A program made the position numbers and the translations under genes. Positions 26,105 to 34,577 of a stretch of DNA of 64,000 bases are shown here, in pieces; the first letter of the stretch is position 1; every line of letters starts with the position of its first letter. This DNA is from Roseococcus thiosulfatophilus (GTDB taxonomy: Bacteria; Pseudomonadota; Alphaproteobacteria; Acetobacterales; Acetobacteraceae), in assembly GCF_017311575.1 (NCBI RefSeq), contig NZ_JAFFQY010000004.1, positions 1-64,000 of the forward strand, given 5' to 3'. The notes below the pieces were generated by a model. It was not told the origin of the DNA, made no database searches, and saw only the letters and a list, made by a program, of their open reading frames with translations.

Positions 26105-27406
26105 ATGAACAACGAGATCACACGACAACGCCCCGGGCGGACCAGCCTGCTGGCCACCGCCGCCATGGGCGCGGCGCTCGCCTTTGGCGTCACCGGCCTG
26201 GCCCAGGCCCAGCAGGCGCAGCCGCGCACGGGCCAGGCCCAGCAGGCCCAGCAGCAGCAAGCCGCGCAGCAGTTGCAGCAGGCCGAGCAGCGGCTTCAGC
26301 AGGCGCAGGAGCAGTTCGGCGGCATGGGCGCCGGCGCGGCGCAGCCGCAGGCCGTGCAGCAGGCCCGCCAGGCCGTGCAGCAGGTGCAGCAGGCCATGGG
26401 CCAGGTGCCCGAGGCGCAGCGGCGCGAGCAGGGCTATCGCCTGGCCCAGCAGCATGTCGCCGCGGCCCACCAGGTGCTGCAGGGTGACAATGTCAACGCG
26501 CAGCAGGCCCGCACGGCCATCCAGAACCTCCAGGGCGTCATTCCCGTGATTCGCGCGCAGCTCGCGGGCGGGCAGCCCGCGCAGGGGCAGGCGCAGCAGG
26601 CCGAGGCGCAAGGGCAGCAGCCCCAGGCGCAGCAGGGCGCCCGTGAATCGGCCGTGGTGGTGGAGCAGCCGACGGCGCAGCTCCAGGTCACGCAGCCGCC
26701 GCCGCAGGTGACGGTGACGCAGCCCGAGCCCGTGATCACGGTCATCGTGCCGCAGCCCGAGATCATCGTGCGCCAGCCCGCCCCGCAGGTGACGGTGCAG
26801 ATGCCGGACCCGCAGGTGCAGGTGCAGCAGGAGCAGCCGCGCGTGGCCTTGTCGGAAGCCGCCCAGCCGCAGGTGCGCGTCTCCGAGGGGCAGCCGCGCG
26901 TGCAGGTGCAGCGGGTCGAGCCGCGCGTCGTGGTGCGCCAGGCCGAGGGCCAGCCGCAGATCCGCTACGAGCAGCAGGGCGAGGCCACGGTGCGGCATGA
27001 GCGCCAGGCCGAGGCCCAGCCTCAGGCACAGCAGCCCGCCCCGGCGCAGCAGGCCGAGGCCCAGCCCGCGCAGCCGCAGGCAGGCGGCGGCCTGCCGCTC
27101 GAGCGCGCCTCCGCGCTGGTCGGCACCAATGTCGTCGGCGCCAATGGCCGCGATGCGGGTGAGATCGAGAACCTCCTCGTGGACAACCAGGGCGTCGTGC
27201 GCGCCGCGGTGGTCGAGTGGGGCGGCTTCCTGGGCATCGGCACGCGCCAGGCCGTGGTGCCGATCGAGAACATCAGCATCAACGGTGAGCGTGCCGAGAT
27301 GAACCTGACGCGCCAGCAGCTCGAGCAGCTGCCCCGCTATGAGCGCGCAAATGTCGCCGAGGTCGGCCAGCAGCGCGGCTGGAACGGCGTGCGGATGTAC
27401 CGCTGA
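26105..27406 (+). CDS. Exported Gln-rich protein with C-terminal PRC-barrel
   Basis: Encodes 433 residues. After a long signal peptide (hydrophobic core LLATAAMGAALAFGVTGLAQA, cleavage near 37) comes a Gln/Ala-rich helical stretch to about residue 160, then alternating Val/Gln/Pro strands (QVTVTQPEPVITV, QVQVQQEQPRVAL, RVQVQRVEPRVVV) to about 310. The C-terminal 95 residues form a PRC-barrel beginning ERASALVGTNVVGANG and including VVEWGGFLGIGTRQAVVP. PRC-barrels occur in photosynthetic reaction-centre H subunits, RimM and many periplasmic proteins of Roseomonas-like bacteria. ATG 26105 is preceded by GAGAGGACA. The function is probably structural; it ends 3 bases from a converging gene. Confidence 0.8.
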   Translation: MNNEITRQRPGRTSLLATAAMGAALAFGVTGLAQAQQAQPRTGQAQQAQQQQAAQQLQQAEQRLQQAQEQFGGMGAGAAQPQAVQQARQAVQQVQQAMGQVPEAQRREQGYRLAQQHVAAAHQVLQGDNVNAQQARTAIQNLQGVIPVIRAQLAGGQPAQGQAQQAEAQGQQPQAQQGARESAVVVEQPTAQLQVTQPPPQVTVTQPEPVITVIVPQPEIIVRQPAPQVTVQMPDPQVQVQQEQPRVALSEAAQPQVRVSEGQPRVQVQRVEPRVVVRQAEGQPQIRYEQQGEATVRHERQAEAQPQAQQPAPAQQAEAQPAQPQAGGGLPLERASALVGTNVVGANGRDAGEIENLLVDNQGVVRAAVVEWGGFLGIGTRQAVVPIENISINGERAEMNLTRQQLEQLPRYERANVAEVGQQRGWNGVRMYR

Positions 27407-27409
27407 GGG

Positions 27410-28639
27410 TCAGAACCTGGCCGGGCTATAGGGCGAGGGGTCCAGGAAGGGCGCCTCGCCCGTCATCATTTCCGCCAGCAGCCGGCCCGTGCTGGGGCCG
27501 AGCGTGAAACCCTGGTGCGCGTGTCCAAACGCGCACCAGGCATTCGCCTGTCCGGGCAGCTTGCCGATCACGGGCAGCATGTCCGGCGTGCAGGGGCGCA
27601 CGCCCATCCAGGGCGTTTCCTCCACCGCATCCGCCAGCGGCAACAGGTTCCGCGCGATGGGCTCGGCGCGGGCGAGCTGCACGGGCGTGGGTGGCGCCAC
27701 GTCGCGGGTGAATTCCGCGCCCGTGGTCAGCCGCACCCCGGCCCGCATGGGCGCCAGCAGGAAGCCGCTGCCCACGTCCAGGATGGGCCGGTTGAGCACC
27801 GCATTCCCCGAGAGCGCAAAATGCCGGTGATAGCCGCGCTTGCCGAAGAGGGGCGGCGCGTAGCCCAGCTTTTGCGTCACCTTTCCGGCCGCGGCGCCCA
27901 GCGCCACCACCACATGCGCCGCCTCCTCCCCGCCCGCGCGCCAGCCGCTGCCCGCGCGTTCCAGCGTGGTGGCGTCGCCGCGCGCGAAGCGGCCGCCCGC
28001 CTCCTCGAAACGCCGCAGATAGGACAGCGTCAGCGCGTGCGGATCGCTGACCGAGACGGGGTCGGTGAAGTGGATGGCGCCGAGGCGTGACACCTTCAGG
28101 TGCGGCTCGGCCGCCGCCAGCGCCGCGCCGTCCAGCAGGGTGTAGTTGATGCCGTAACCCTGGCGCGCCGCCTCCGCCTGGGCCAGCGCGGCGTCGAGCT
28201 TGGCCTGGTCGTTGTAGAGGCGCATCCAGCCGATGGGCCGCATCAGCGCCATGGCTTCGGTGCCTTGCGCCAATGCCATGTGCTCATCCAGGCAGGTGGC
28301 GATCAGCGCGGCATGGCCGGCCACGGCGGCGGCGTAGCGGCGCGGTTCGGAATGCCACCAGTAGCGCAGCAGCGGCGCGGCGAGGCCGGGCAGGGCGCCT
28401 GGATGGTAGGCCACCTCCACCGTGCGGTTGGACGCCATGCGGCGCAGTTCGGAAAATTCGCGCGGGAAGGGGTGGGGGAAGACCGCCTCGCGCTGGATCA
28501 GCCCGCCATTGCCGAAGGAGGCACCCTCGCCCGGGCCGTCGCGGTCCAGCAGCACCACGTCCCAGCCGCGCCGCCGCAGGTGCAGCGCGACCGACACGCC
28601 CACCATCCCCGCCCCCAGCACCAGCGCCGAATTCGCCAT
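27410..28639 (-). CDS. FAD-dependent oxidoreductase (DadA/DAO family)
   Basis: Encodes 409 residues. The FAD motif is LVLGAGMVGVSVALHLRRRG at 6-25, followed by DRDGPGEGASFGNGG; the C-terminal signature is WMGVRPCTPDMLPVIG and GHAHQGFTLGPSTGRL. It shares these blocks with the DadA-like gene at 1318-2568, so the two are paralogues, but the two sequences differ widely elsewhere. It probably oxidises a D-amino acid or secondary amine. The start is ATG 28639, directly before the FAD strand. It is divergent from a P450 gene (121 bases apart). Confidence 0.85.
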   Translation of the reverse strand: MANSALVLGAGMVGVSVALHLRRRGWDVVLLDRDGPGEGASFGNGGLIQREAVFPHPFPREFSELRRMASNRTVEVAYHPGALPGLAAPLLRYWWHSEPRRYAAAVAGHAALIATCLDEHMALAQGTEAMALMRPIGWMRLYNDQAKLDAALAQAEAARQGYGINYTLLDGAALAAAEPHLKVSRLGAIHFTDPVSVSDPHALTLSYLRRFEEAGGRFARGDATTLERAGSGWRAGGEEAAHVVVALGAAAGKVTQKLGYAPPLFGKRGYHRHFALSGNAVLNRPILDVGSGFLLAPMRAGVRLTTGAEFTRDVAPPTPVQLARAEPIARNLLPLADAVEETPWMGVRPCTPDMLPVIGKLPGQANAWCAFGHAHQGFTLGPSTGRLLAEMMTGEAPFLDPSPYSPARF

Positions 28640-28760
28640 CGCACCCACCCGTTCCGCACGCCGCCACGCTGCGGAAAACGCCGCCCCAGGACAAGCCCCG
28701 CGCACGGCAACCCCTCGGTGCCGCACCCGTTTTTCAAGGACAGGGATAGGAGACGCCGCC

Positions 28761-30086
28761 ATGCAGGGCCTCAAGCGCGCCAGCCTCGCCGACACCATCG
28801 CGACCCTCGCCGAGGTCATCGGCCCCACCTTCGCCAAGGGCGTCATCATCCGCCGCCCCACCGTGACGCGCATCGCGCAGCGGCTGGACCTGGACGGGCG
28901 CGGGGTGCGCCGCATGCAGAGGCTGCGCGCGACCTATGGCACGGGGCCGCTGGTGCTGAACCTGCCCTTCCGCACCCAGGTGCTGGTGATGGCGCCCGAG
29001 GATGTCCATCGCGTGCTGGACGACACCGAGGTCTTCTCGCCCGCCAGCCGGGAGAAGACCGCGGCGCTGGCGCATCTGGAGCCGCATGCGTCGCTGATCT
29101 CGGAGGGCCAGGACCGCGCCGTGCGCCGCCGCTTCAACGAGGAGGTGCTGGACAGCAAGCACGACGTGCATCGCATGGCCGCGCAATTCGTCGCCGTGGC
29201 CGAGGAGGAAGCGAACCGCCTGCTGCGCGAGGCGGGCACGGAGGGCGACCTGGAATGGGGCCCCTTCAACGCCGCCTGGCACGCCATGGTCCGCCGCGTC
29301 ACCCTGGGCGAGGCGGCGCGCGACGACGAGGCGGTGACGGAGATGCTGGCCAAGCTGCGCCAGGCCGCGAACTGGGCCTTCCTGCACCCGCGCCGCAAGG
29401 GGCTGCTGGCGGAGTTCCACGCGCGCGTGGACCACCACCTGCAACGGGCCGAGCCCGGGACGCTCGCCGCCATGATCGCGGCCGCGGACAAGCAGGGCAA
29501 CGAGGCGCCCTCGCACCAGGTGGCCCACTGGCTCTTCGCCTTCGAGCCGGGGGCGATGGCGGCCTTCCGCGCGCTGGCGCTGCTGGCCGCGCACCCCGAG
29601 GGCATGGCGCGCGCGCGCGAGGATGTGGCGACGGCCGAGAGCCGCGCGAAGCTGCCCTATCTGCGCGGCACGGTGCTGGAGGCGCTGCGCCTCTGGCCCA
29701 CCACCCCCGTCATCCTGCGCGAGACGCGGCAGGAGACGGCCTGGGGCGCGGACAGCCTGCCCCGCGACGCGCACCTCATCATCTACGCGCCCTTCTTCCA
29801 CCGCGACGACGAGAGGTTGGACAACGCCCACCGCTTCGACCCGGAGCAATGGCGCGACGGCCCGCGCGCGGCGGGCTGGCCCCTCATTCCCTTCAGCGGC
29901 GGCCCGGGCATCTGCCCGGCGCGCCACCTGGTGCCGATGCTGGCCAGCGCGGTGCTCGCCCCCATCATCATGTCGCGCGATGTGTCGGTGGTGGAGCCCG
30001 GCACGCTGGATGCCGGCCAGCCCATGCCGGGCCTGCTGGACGCCTTCAGCTTGCGCCTGCGGCTGGCGCCGCGCGCGGCGGCGTAG
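28761..30086 (+). CDS. Cytochrome P450 with atypical heme loop
   Basis: Encodes 441 residues. The K-helix ExxR is EALR near residue 308, and the heme loop FSGGPGICPARH places the Cys ligand near 386. The loop has Gly where the usual Arg/His stands two before Cys, and Pro-Ala after it instead of x-Gly. The I-helix reads AFEPGAMAAFRAL, with Pro where most P450s carry the O2-activating Thr. Such a missing acid-alcohol pair is seen in peroxygenase-like or unusual P450s. The start is ATG 28761 behind AGGAGACG. No ferredoxin gene is adjacent. Substrate unknown. Confidence 0.85.
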   Translation: MQGLKRASLADTIATLAEVIGPTFAKGVIIRRPTVTRIAQRLDLDGRGVRRMQRLRATYGTGPLVLNLPFRTQVLVMAPEDVHRVLDDTEVFSPASREKTAALAHLEPHASLISEGQDRAVRRRFNEEVLDSKHDVHRMAAQFVAVAEEEANRLLREAGTEGDLEWGPFNAAWHAMVRRVTLGEAARDDEAVTEMLAKLRQAANWAFLHPRRKGLLAEFHARVDHHLQRAEPGTLAAMIAAADKQGNEAPSHQVAHWLFAFEPGAMAAFRALALLAAHPEGMARAREDVATAESRAKLPYLRGTVLEALRLWPTTPVILRETRQETAWGADSLPRDAHLIIYAPFFHRDDERLDNAHRFDPEQWRDGPRAAGWPLIPFSGGPGICPARHLVPMLASAVLAPIIMSRDVSVVEPGTLDAGQPMPGLLDAFSLRLRLAPRAAA

Positions 30087-30089
30087 CCT

Positions 30090-31817
30090 TCAGCGCCCCG
30101 GCGGCGGCTTGCGGCCCGGCGGGCGGCCCGCTGGGCGCCCCCCTGGGCGGCCAAGGTTCTGCATGGGCTCGACGCGGATGTTCGCATCCTCGCCCACGGC
30201 GCGGCGGGCCGCGGTGGCGAAGCGGGCGGCGGCATAGGGCGCCACTTCGAACTGCGTCTCCCGCTCCATGATCCGCATGCGGCCGATCTCCTGCCGCGTC
30301 ACATGGCCCCGGCGGCAGAGGAAGGGCAGCAGCCAGCGCGGGTCGGCGTTCTGCGCGCGGCCCACATCCATGCGGAACCACACGCCCTGGCCGCCGCCCT
30401 CCTCCGGGGTGGGGCGGGGGTCGCGGGGCCCAGGGTCGCGCGGAAGGGTGCCGCGCGGGGCGGGGCGCTCCTGGATTTCGGAGAGTTCCTCGGGTGCGGG
30501 CAGCGGCGCGCGCAGCACGCGCACCAGCGCGGCGGCCAGCGCCTCCGGCCCGCGCGCGGCGAGGGCGGCGTCGGCCAGCAGGCGGCGCGCGATCGCCACG
30601 TCCTGCTCGGCCGGCTCCTCGGCGGCGAGGGCCAAAGCCTGTTCGGCCAGGCGCTCGGCATCACGCGCGCGGATCGCCTCGGCCGAGGGCGCGGGGCCCC
30701 AGCTCGCCTTCACCTTGGCGGCCTGGATCAGCCGCTCGGCGAGGCGCCGGCGGGTGTGCGGCACCAGCAGCACGCTCACGCCCTTGCGCCCGGCGCGGCC
30801 CGTGCGGCCGCTGCGATGGAGCAGCGTCTCCGGGTCACGCGGGAGTTCGGCGTGGATGACGAGGCCGAGATCGGCCAGGTCAATGCCGCGCGCGGCCACA
30901 TCGGTCGCCACGCAGATGCGCGCATGCCCGTCACGCAGGCTTTGCAGCGCGCGCAGCCGCTCCGCCTGGGAGAGTTCGCCCGAGAGCGCCACGGTGGAGA
31001 AGCCGCGCTCCGCCAGATTGCCGCGCAGCCGGGCGACCGTGGCGCGCGTCGCGCAGAAGATCATGGCGATGCGCGGGTCTTCGAGGCGCAGCACGTTCAC
31101 CACCGCGCGCTCCAGCTCATGCGGGGCGACGAGGGCGGCGCGGTATTCGATGTCGCCATGCGCCTCGCCCTGGCTGGTGGCCTCGATGCGCAGCGCGTCG
31201 CGCTGGTAGCCCTTGGCGAGCGAGGCGATGCCGCGCGGCACGGTGGCCGAGAACATCAGCGTGCGGCGTTCGGGCGGGGTTTCGTCGAGGATGGCTTCCA
31301 GGTCCTCGCGGAAGCCGAGGTCCAGCATCTCGTCCGCCTCGTCCAGCACGACGGCGCGGAGTGCCATGGGGAGGAGGTTGTTGCGCTCCAGATGGTCGCG
31401 CAACCGGCCGGGCGTGCCGACGACGATGTGCGCGCCCTGCATCAGCAGGCGCTTTTCCGCCACCGGGTCCATGCCGCCCACGCAGGAGACGACGCGGCCC
31501 CCGGCCGGGGCGTAGAGCCAGGTCAGCTCCGCCTTCACCTGCAGGGCGAGTTCGCGCGTGGGCGCAACCACCAGCGCCAGCGGCGCGCCGGGGCTGGGCA
31601 GGTGCTTCGCCTCGCCCAGGAGCTCGGGCGCCAGCGCCAGCCCATAGGCCACGGTCTTGCCCGAGCCGGTCTGGGCCGAGACCAGCAGGTCACGCCCCGC
31701 CGCCTCCGGCTGGAGCACGGCGGCCTGGACGGGGGTCGGCTGGGCATAGCCGCGGCCGGAGAGGGCGGCCTGCAGCGGGGCGGGCAGATGGTCGAAGGAC
31801 CCAGGTTCGGAGGACAT
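30090..31817 (-). CDS. DEAD-box ATP-dependent RNA helicase (DbpA/DeaD-like)
   Basis: Encodes 575 residues. Motifs in order: Q motif with PTPVQAAVL, Walker A AQTGSGKT near 49-56, PTRELALQ, GTPGRL, VLDEADEMLDLGF (DEAD near 156), SAT, and in the second domain ATDVAARGIDLADLGLVIH and HRSGRTGRAGRKG. The C-terminal region near 480-555 resembles a DbpA-type RNA-binding domain, and the tail is a Gly/Pro/Arg-rich run. It should remodel structured RNA in ribosome assembly or decay. The ATG start at 31817 is clear. It converges with the P450 gene (3 bases apart). Confidence 0.9.
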   Translation of the reverse strand: MSSEPGSFDHLPAPLQAALSGRGYAQPTPVQAAVLQPEAAGRDLLVSAQTGSGKTVAYGLALAPELLGEAKHLPSPGAPLALVVAPTRELALQVKAELTWLYAPAGGRVVSCVGGMDPVAEKRLLMQGAHIVVGTPGRLRDHLERNNLLPMALRAVVLDEADEMLDLGFREDLEAILDETPPERRTLMFSATVPRGIASLAKGYQRDALRIEATSQGEAHGDIEYRAALVAPHELERAVVNVLRLEDPRIAMIFCATRATVARLRGNLAERGFSTVALSGELSQAERLRALQSLRDGHARICVATDVAARGIDLADLGLVIHAELPRDPETLLHRSGRTGRAGRKGVSVLLVPHTRRRLAERLIQAAKVKASWGPAPSAEAIRARDAERLAEQALALAAEEPAEQDVAIARRLLADAALAARGPEALAAALVRVLRAPLPAPEELSEIQERPAPRGTLPRDPGPRDPRPTPEEGGGQGVWFRMDVGRAQNADPRWLLPFLCRRGHVTRQEIGRMRIMERETQFEVAPYAAARFATAARRAVGEDANIRVEPMQNLGRPGGRPAGRPPGRKPPPGR

Positions 31818-31885
31818 GGGGCGGAGGGGTGTGCCCCCGCGCGCGCCGCGTCAAGCGCGGATCGCGCGGGGCAGACCCTTGTTGA

Positions 31886-31928
31886 GCGGCCGATTCACGC
31901 CCTGGCTGCGCCAGGGACGATCGGACGC
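31886..31928 (-). repeat. Intergenic structured repeat, type A, copy 4
   Basis: On the minus strand: arm GCGTCCGATCG, inner stem CCCTGG/CCAGGG with loop CGCAG, arm CGTGAATCGGCCGC. It is the second of two adjacent copies downstream of the 2-hydroxyacid dehydrogenase. Confidence 0.8.
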
Positions 31929-31937
31929 TGGTCGTTT

Positions 31938-31983
31938 CGCGGCCGCTTCACGCCTTCGGCTGCGCCGAAGCCGATCGGACGCG
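31938..31983 (-). repeat. Intergenic structured repeat, type A, copy 3
   Basis: On the minus strand: arm CGCGTCCGATCG, inner stem GCTTCGGC/GCCGAAGG with loop GCA, arm CGTGAAGCGGCCGCG. The GAATC of other copies is mutated to GAAGC. A lone remnant right arm (GTGGATCGGCCGC, plus-strand 31993-32005) lies between this copy and the dehydrogenase stop. Confidence 0.78.
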
Positions 31984-32027
31984 GGCCGATGCGCGGCCGA
32001 TCCACACCCCGGCTTGTCCTGCCGGCG

Positions 32028-32999
32028 CTATTCCGCCAGCTCCGGAATCACCCAGAACGGCTTCTGCCCCCGCGCCACGCGCTGGCAATTGTCGAAGGCG
32101 TTGCGGAAGCGGGCCAGCACGTTGTCCGCCGTGGGGCCGGCGAGGTGCGGCGTCAGCACCACGTTGTCGAGGGTGAAAAGGGGGTTCCCGGGCGCGGGCG
32201 GCTCCTGGTCGAATACGTCCAGCCCGGCACCCGCGATGCGGTTCGCGGCCAGCGCGTCATGCAGCGCCACCTCGTCCACCACCGGGCCGCGGCTGGTGTT
32301 CACCAGGATGGCGCTGGGCTTCATGGCGGCGAGTTCGGGCGCGCCGATCATGTGGCGGCTCGCCGCCGTCAGCGGCACGTGCAGCGAGACGATGTCCGAC
32401 CGCGCCAGGATCTCGGGCAGCAGGCGGAAGCGCACCTCCAGCGCGTCCTCGGCCTCCTCGGTCAGCCGCGCCTGGTCGAAGTAGATCACGTGCATGCCGA
32501 AGGCACGCGCCAGGCGCGCCACCTTCTTGCCGATATTGCCGAGCCCCACGATGCCGAGCGTGCGGCCGCGCAGCTCGATCAGCCCCGGCTGTTCCTTGGA
32601 CTGGCCGCGCCAGCCGCCGGCGGTGACGGTGCGGTGCTGCCAGATGAGGCGCTTGCCCACCGCCAGCATCAGCATCAGCGCGTGCTCGGCCACCGCATTG
32701 CCATTGGCGCCGCCATTGGTGCTGATGGGCACGCCCGCGCCGCGCGCGGCCTCGATGTCGCAGCGGTCATAGCCGGCGCTCAGCAATTGCAGCAGGCGCA
32801 GCCGGGGTGCGCCGGCATAGAAGGCGGCGTCGAAACCGGCGCTGGCGAAGCCCACCAGGAATTCCGCCTCGCGCATCGCTTCCGTGAAGGCGGGCGTGCC
32901 GGGGCGGGCCACCACCATGTCGAAGCCGCGCGGCAGGATGTCGCGCGCCATCTCGACGGGGCTCATGGGGTTTTCCATCAGGACGAGCTTGTGGGTCAT
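32028..32999 (-). CDS. D-isomer-specific 2-hydroxyacid dehydrogenase
   Basis: Encodes 323 residues. The NAD-binding fold GIVGLGNIGKKVARLARAFG lies near 147-166. The catalytic triad is visible: Arg in NTSRGPVVDE (near 235), Glu in DVFDQEP (near 263), His in LTPHLAG (near 285). The protein reduces a 2-keto acid or oxidises a D-2-hydroxy acid; glyoxylate/hydroxypyruvate or phosphoglycerate types cannot be separated from sequence alone. The start is ATG 32999 (MTHKLVLMENPM). Two structured repeats follow the stop. Confidence 0.88.
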   Translation of the reverse strand: MTHKLVLMENPMSPVEMARDILPRGFDMVVARPGTPAFTEAMREAEFLVGFASAGFDAAFYAGAPRLRLLQLLSAGYDRCDIEAARGAGVPISTNGGANGNAVAEHALMLMLAVGKRLIWQHRTVTAGGWRGQSKEQPGLIELRGRTLGIVGLGNIGKKVARLARAFGMHVIYFDQARLTEEAEDALEVRFRLLPEILARSDIVSLHVPLTAASRHMIGAPELAAMKPSAILVNTSRGPVVDEVALHDALAANRIAGAGLDVFDQEPPAPGNPLFTLDNVVLTPHLAGPTADNVLARFRNAFDNCQRVARGQKPFWVIPELAE

Positions 33000-33093
33000 C
33001 GGGCGTGTTTCTCCATGCGGGAATGATGGGCATGGACGCGGCCGCTCGGCCAGACGCGTTGACTTCGCTTCGGCGCGCCGGGACCATCCGCGC

Positions 33094-34137
33094 ATGCAGG
33101 AACGACGCTGGGCCGCGGTGGCGGAGCTCTACCACGCCTATTTCACCGGGCTGATGCTGACGGTCAGCCTCCGGCGCGGCGCGGCCGACGCCGCCGAATG
33201 GGTGTTCCGCCTGTTCCGCCACCAGCATCACGAGAAATTCCTGGCGAGCCTCGGCAAGCTCGGCCTGGAGCATTTGCCCGATGCGGTGCGGGCGGCGGCC
33301 TATCACTACCTGTCGAACCAGGTGGGCGGCGTCTCCGTCGAATTCATGCGCGAGAGCGACCGCAAGGCCTGGGTGCGCTTCGTGCCGCCGCGCTGGGTCT
33401 ATCCGGGTGCGTCCATCTGCGGCGTGCCGTCCGAGGTCTCGCGCGCCATGCTGCGCGGCTGGTACGCGCAGAACGGGGTGTCGCTGGGCAATCCGCGCCT
33501 CGGCTTCGTCTGCACCGCGCAGACCACGGACGGGCAGCACGGCCTTTCCGGATATTTTCTCGAGCATGACCGCGACCTGGCGCAGGAGGAACGCCTGCTC
33601 TTCCGTCCCGGCGAGGACCCGCCGCCCTTCGACCCCGCGGCCGCCCCGCGCCTGCCCGAGGCCGACTGGCCCGCGGAGCGCCAGGCCAAGGCCGCGCGCA
33701 ACTACGCGATGGAATACATCCGCAGCGGCTTGCCGCGCCTCGCGGAGGTGCTGGGCCCGGCCGAGGCGCGGCATCTGGGCAATGTCGCGGGCCGCCTCGT
33801 CGGCGCGCAGAGCTTCCACGCCACCGCCGAGGGTTTGGGCGTCGCGGGCGAGGGGGGTGCGATGGGCTTCGCCCGCCTGCTCGCCGCCTGGGCGGAGGCG
33901 GAGGGGGATGCGGCCGAGATCATCCCGGACGGCGCCGCTGTGCTGGTCCGCCGCACGGGCTTCCGCCTGCTGCGCGGCCTCGGCCCCTTGCACCCCTGCG
34001 TCTTCGAGGGCTGGCAGGGCCTGGTGGAGGGCATGCTCCAGGTCCATGACCGCTTCCTGCTGCTGGACACGCCCGAGCGTGACGATTGGGGCGACGCCCA
34101 CACCACCTGGCGCATCCGCAGGAGGCCATCCGCATGA
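33094..34137 (+). CDS. Uncharacterised protein, 347 residues
   Basis: I do not recognise this family. The protein begins MQERRWAAVAELYHAYFTGL and contains WVFRLFRHQHHEKFLASLGKLGL (His-rich, partly quoted), a Trp/Arg-rich middle (RFVPPRWVYPG), Cys-containing segments at SICGVPSE and GFVCTAQTTDGQ, and a C-terminal RLLRGLGPLHPCVFEGWQGL. There is no signal peptide or membrane helix. It overlaps the next gene by 4 bases (ATGA), so the pair is coupled. The start is the ATG just before the AELYHAYF helix; a much longer frame upstream is antisense to the dehydrogenase. A small-molecule or metal-binding enzyme is possible from the conserved His/Cys/Trp content, but this is a guess. Confidence 0.7.
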   Translation: MQERRWAAVAELYHAYFTGLMLTVSLRRGAADAAEWVFRLFRHQHHEKFLASLGKLGLEHLPDAVRAAAYHYLSNQVGGVSVEFMRESDRKAWVRFVPPRWVYPGASICGVPSEVSRAMLRGWYAQNGVSLGNPRLGFVCTAQTTDGQHGLSGYFLEHDRDLAQEERLLFRPGEDPPPFDPAAAPRLPEADWPAERQAKAARNYAMEYIRSGLPRLAEVLGPAEARHLGNVAGRLVGAQSFHATAEGLGVAGEGGAMGFARLLAAWAEAEGDAAEIIPDGAAVLVRRTGFRLLRGLGPLHPCVFEGWQGLVEGMLQVHDRFLLLDTPERDDWGDAHTTWRIRRRPSA

Positions 34138-34526
34138 GGTTCAACCACGTCGCCAACCGCCTCGACGCCGCGCATTTCGAGCTGGTGGTGGAGATGCTGC
34201 GCGAATGCCTAGGCTTCGTGGAGCTGCGCCGCACCGAACGCGCCATCTGGCTGCGCCAGCCGGGCGCCAATGTGGACCTGCAATTCAGCCGCAGCGCCAC
34301 CACGGCGCGGGATGAGGACAAGCTGCGCTCCCAGATCGCCTTCCTCAGCGACACGCCGCGCGCGGATTTGCAGGCGTTGGCGGATTGGTTCGGCGCGCGC
34401 GGGCTGGAGGCGATGGTGGGCGCCTATTCGGACCGCGAATTCTACCTCGACGCGCCCGCCGCCTTCGTGGACTTCGTGATCGAGGCCATGCGGCCGGAAC
34501 TCGCGGAATACGGCGTCACGGCCTGA
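34134..34526 (+). CDS. VOC-fold (glyoxalase-like) small protein
   Basis: Encodes 130 residues. MRFNHVANRLDAAHFELVVEMLRECLGFVEL resembles the first beta-alpha-beta of vicinal-oxygen-chelate proteins, with the His of FNHV in metal-ligand position. The C-terminal half carries FYLDAPAAFVDFVIEAM, where the usual closing metal Glu is plausible. Start ATG 34134 overlaps the upstream stop. It likely works with the preceding unknown gene. VOC assignment is moderate. Confidence 0.6.
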   Translation: MRFNHVANRLDAAHFELVVEMLRECLGFVELRRTERAIWLRQPGANVDLQFSRSATTARDEDKLRSQIAFLSDTPRADLQALADWFGARGLEAMVGAYSDREFYLDAPAAFVDFVIEAMRPELAEYGVTA

Positions 34527-34577
34527 CGGCTTGCGGCGCGCCCCGCCCGCACGGAGACTGGCCGCCGGAGGGAACCC

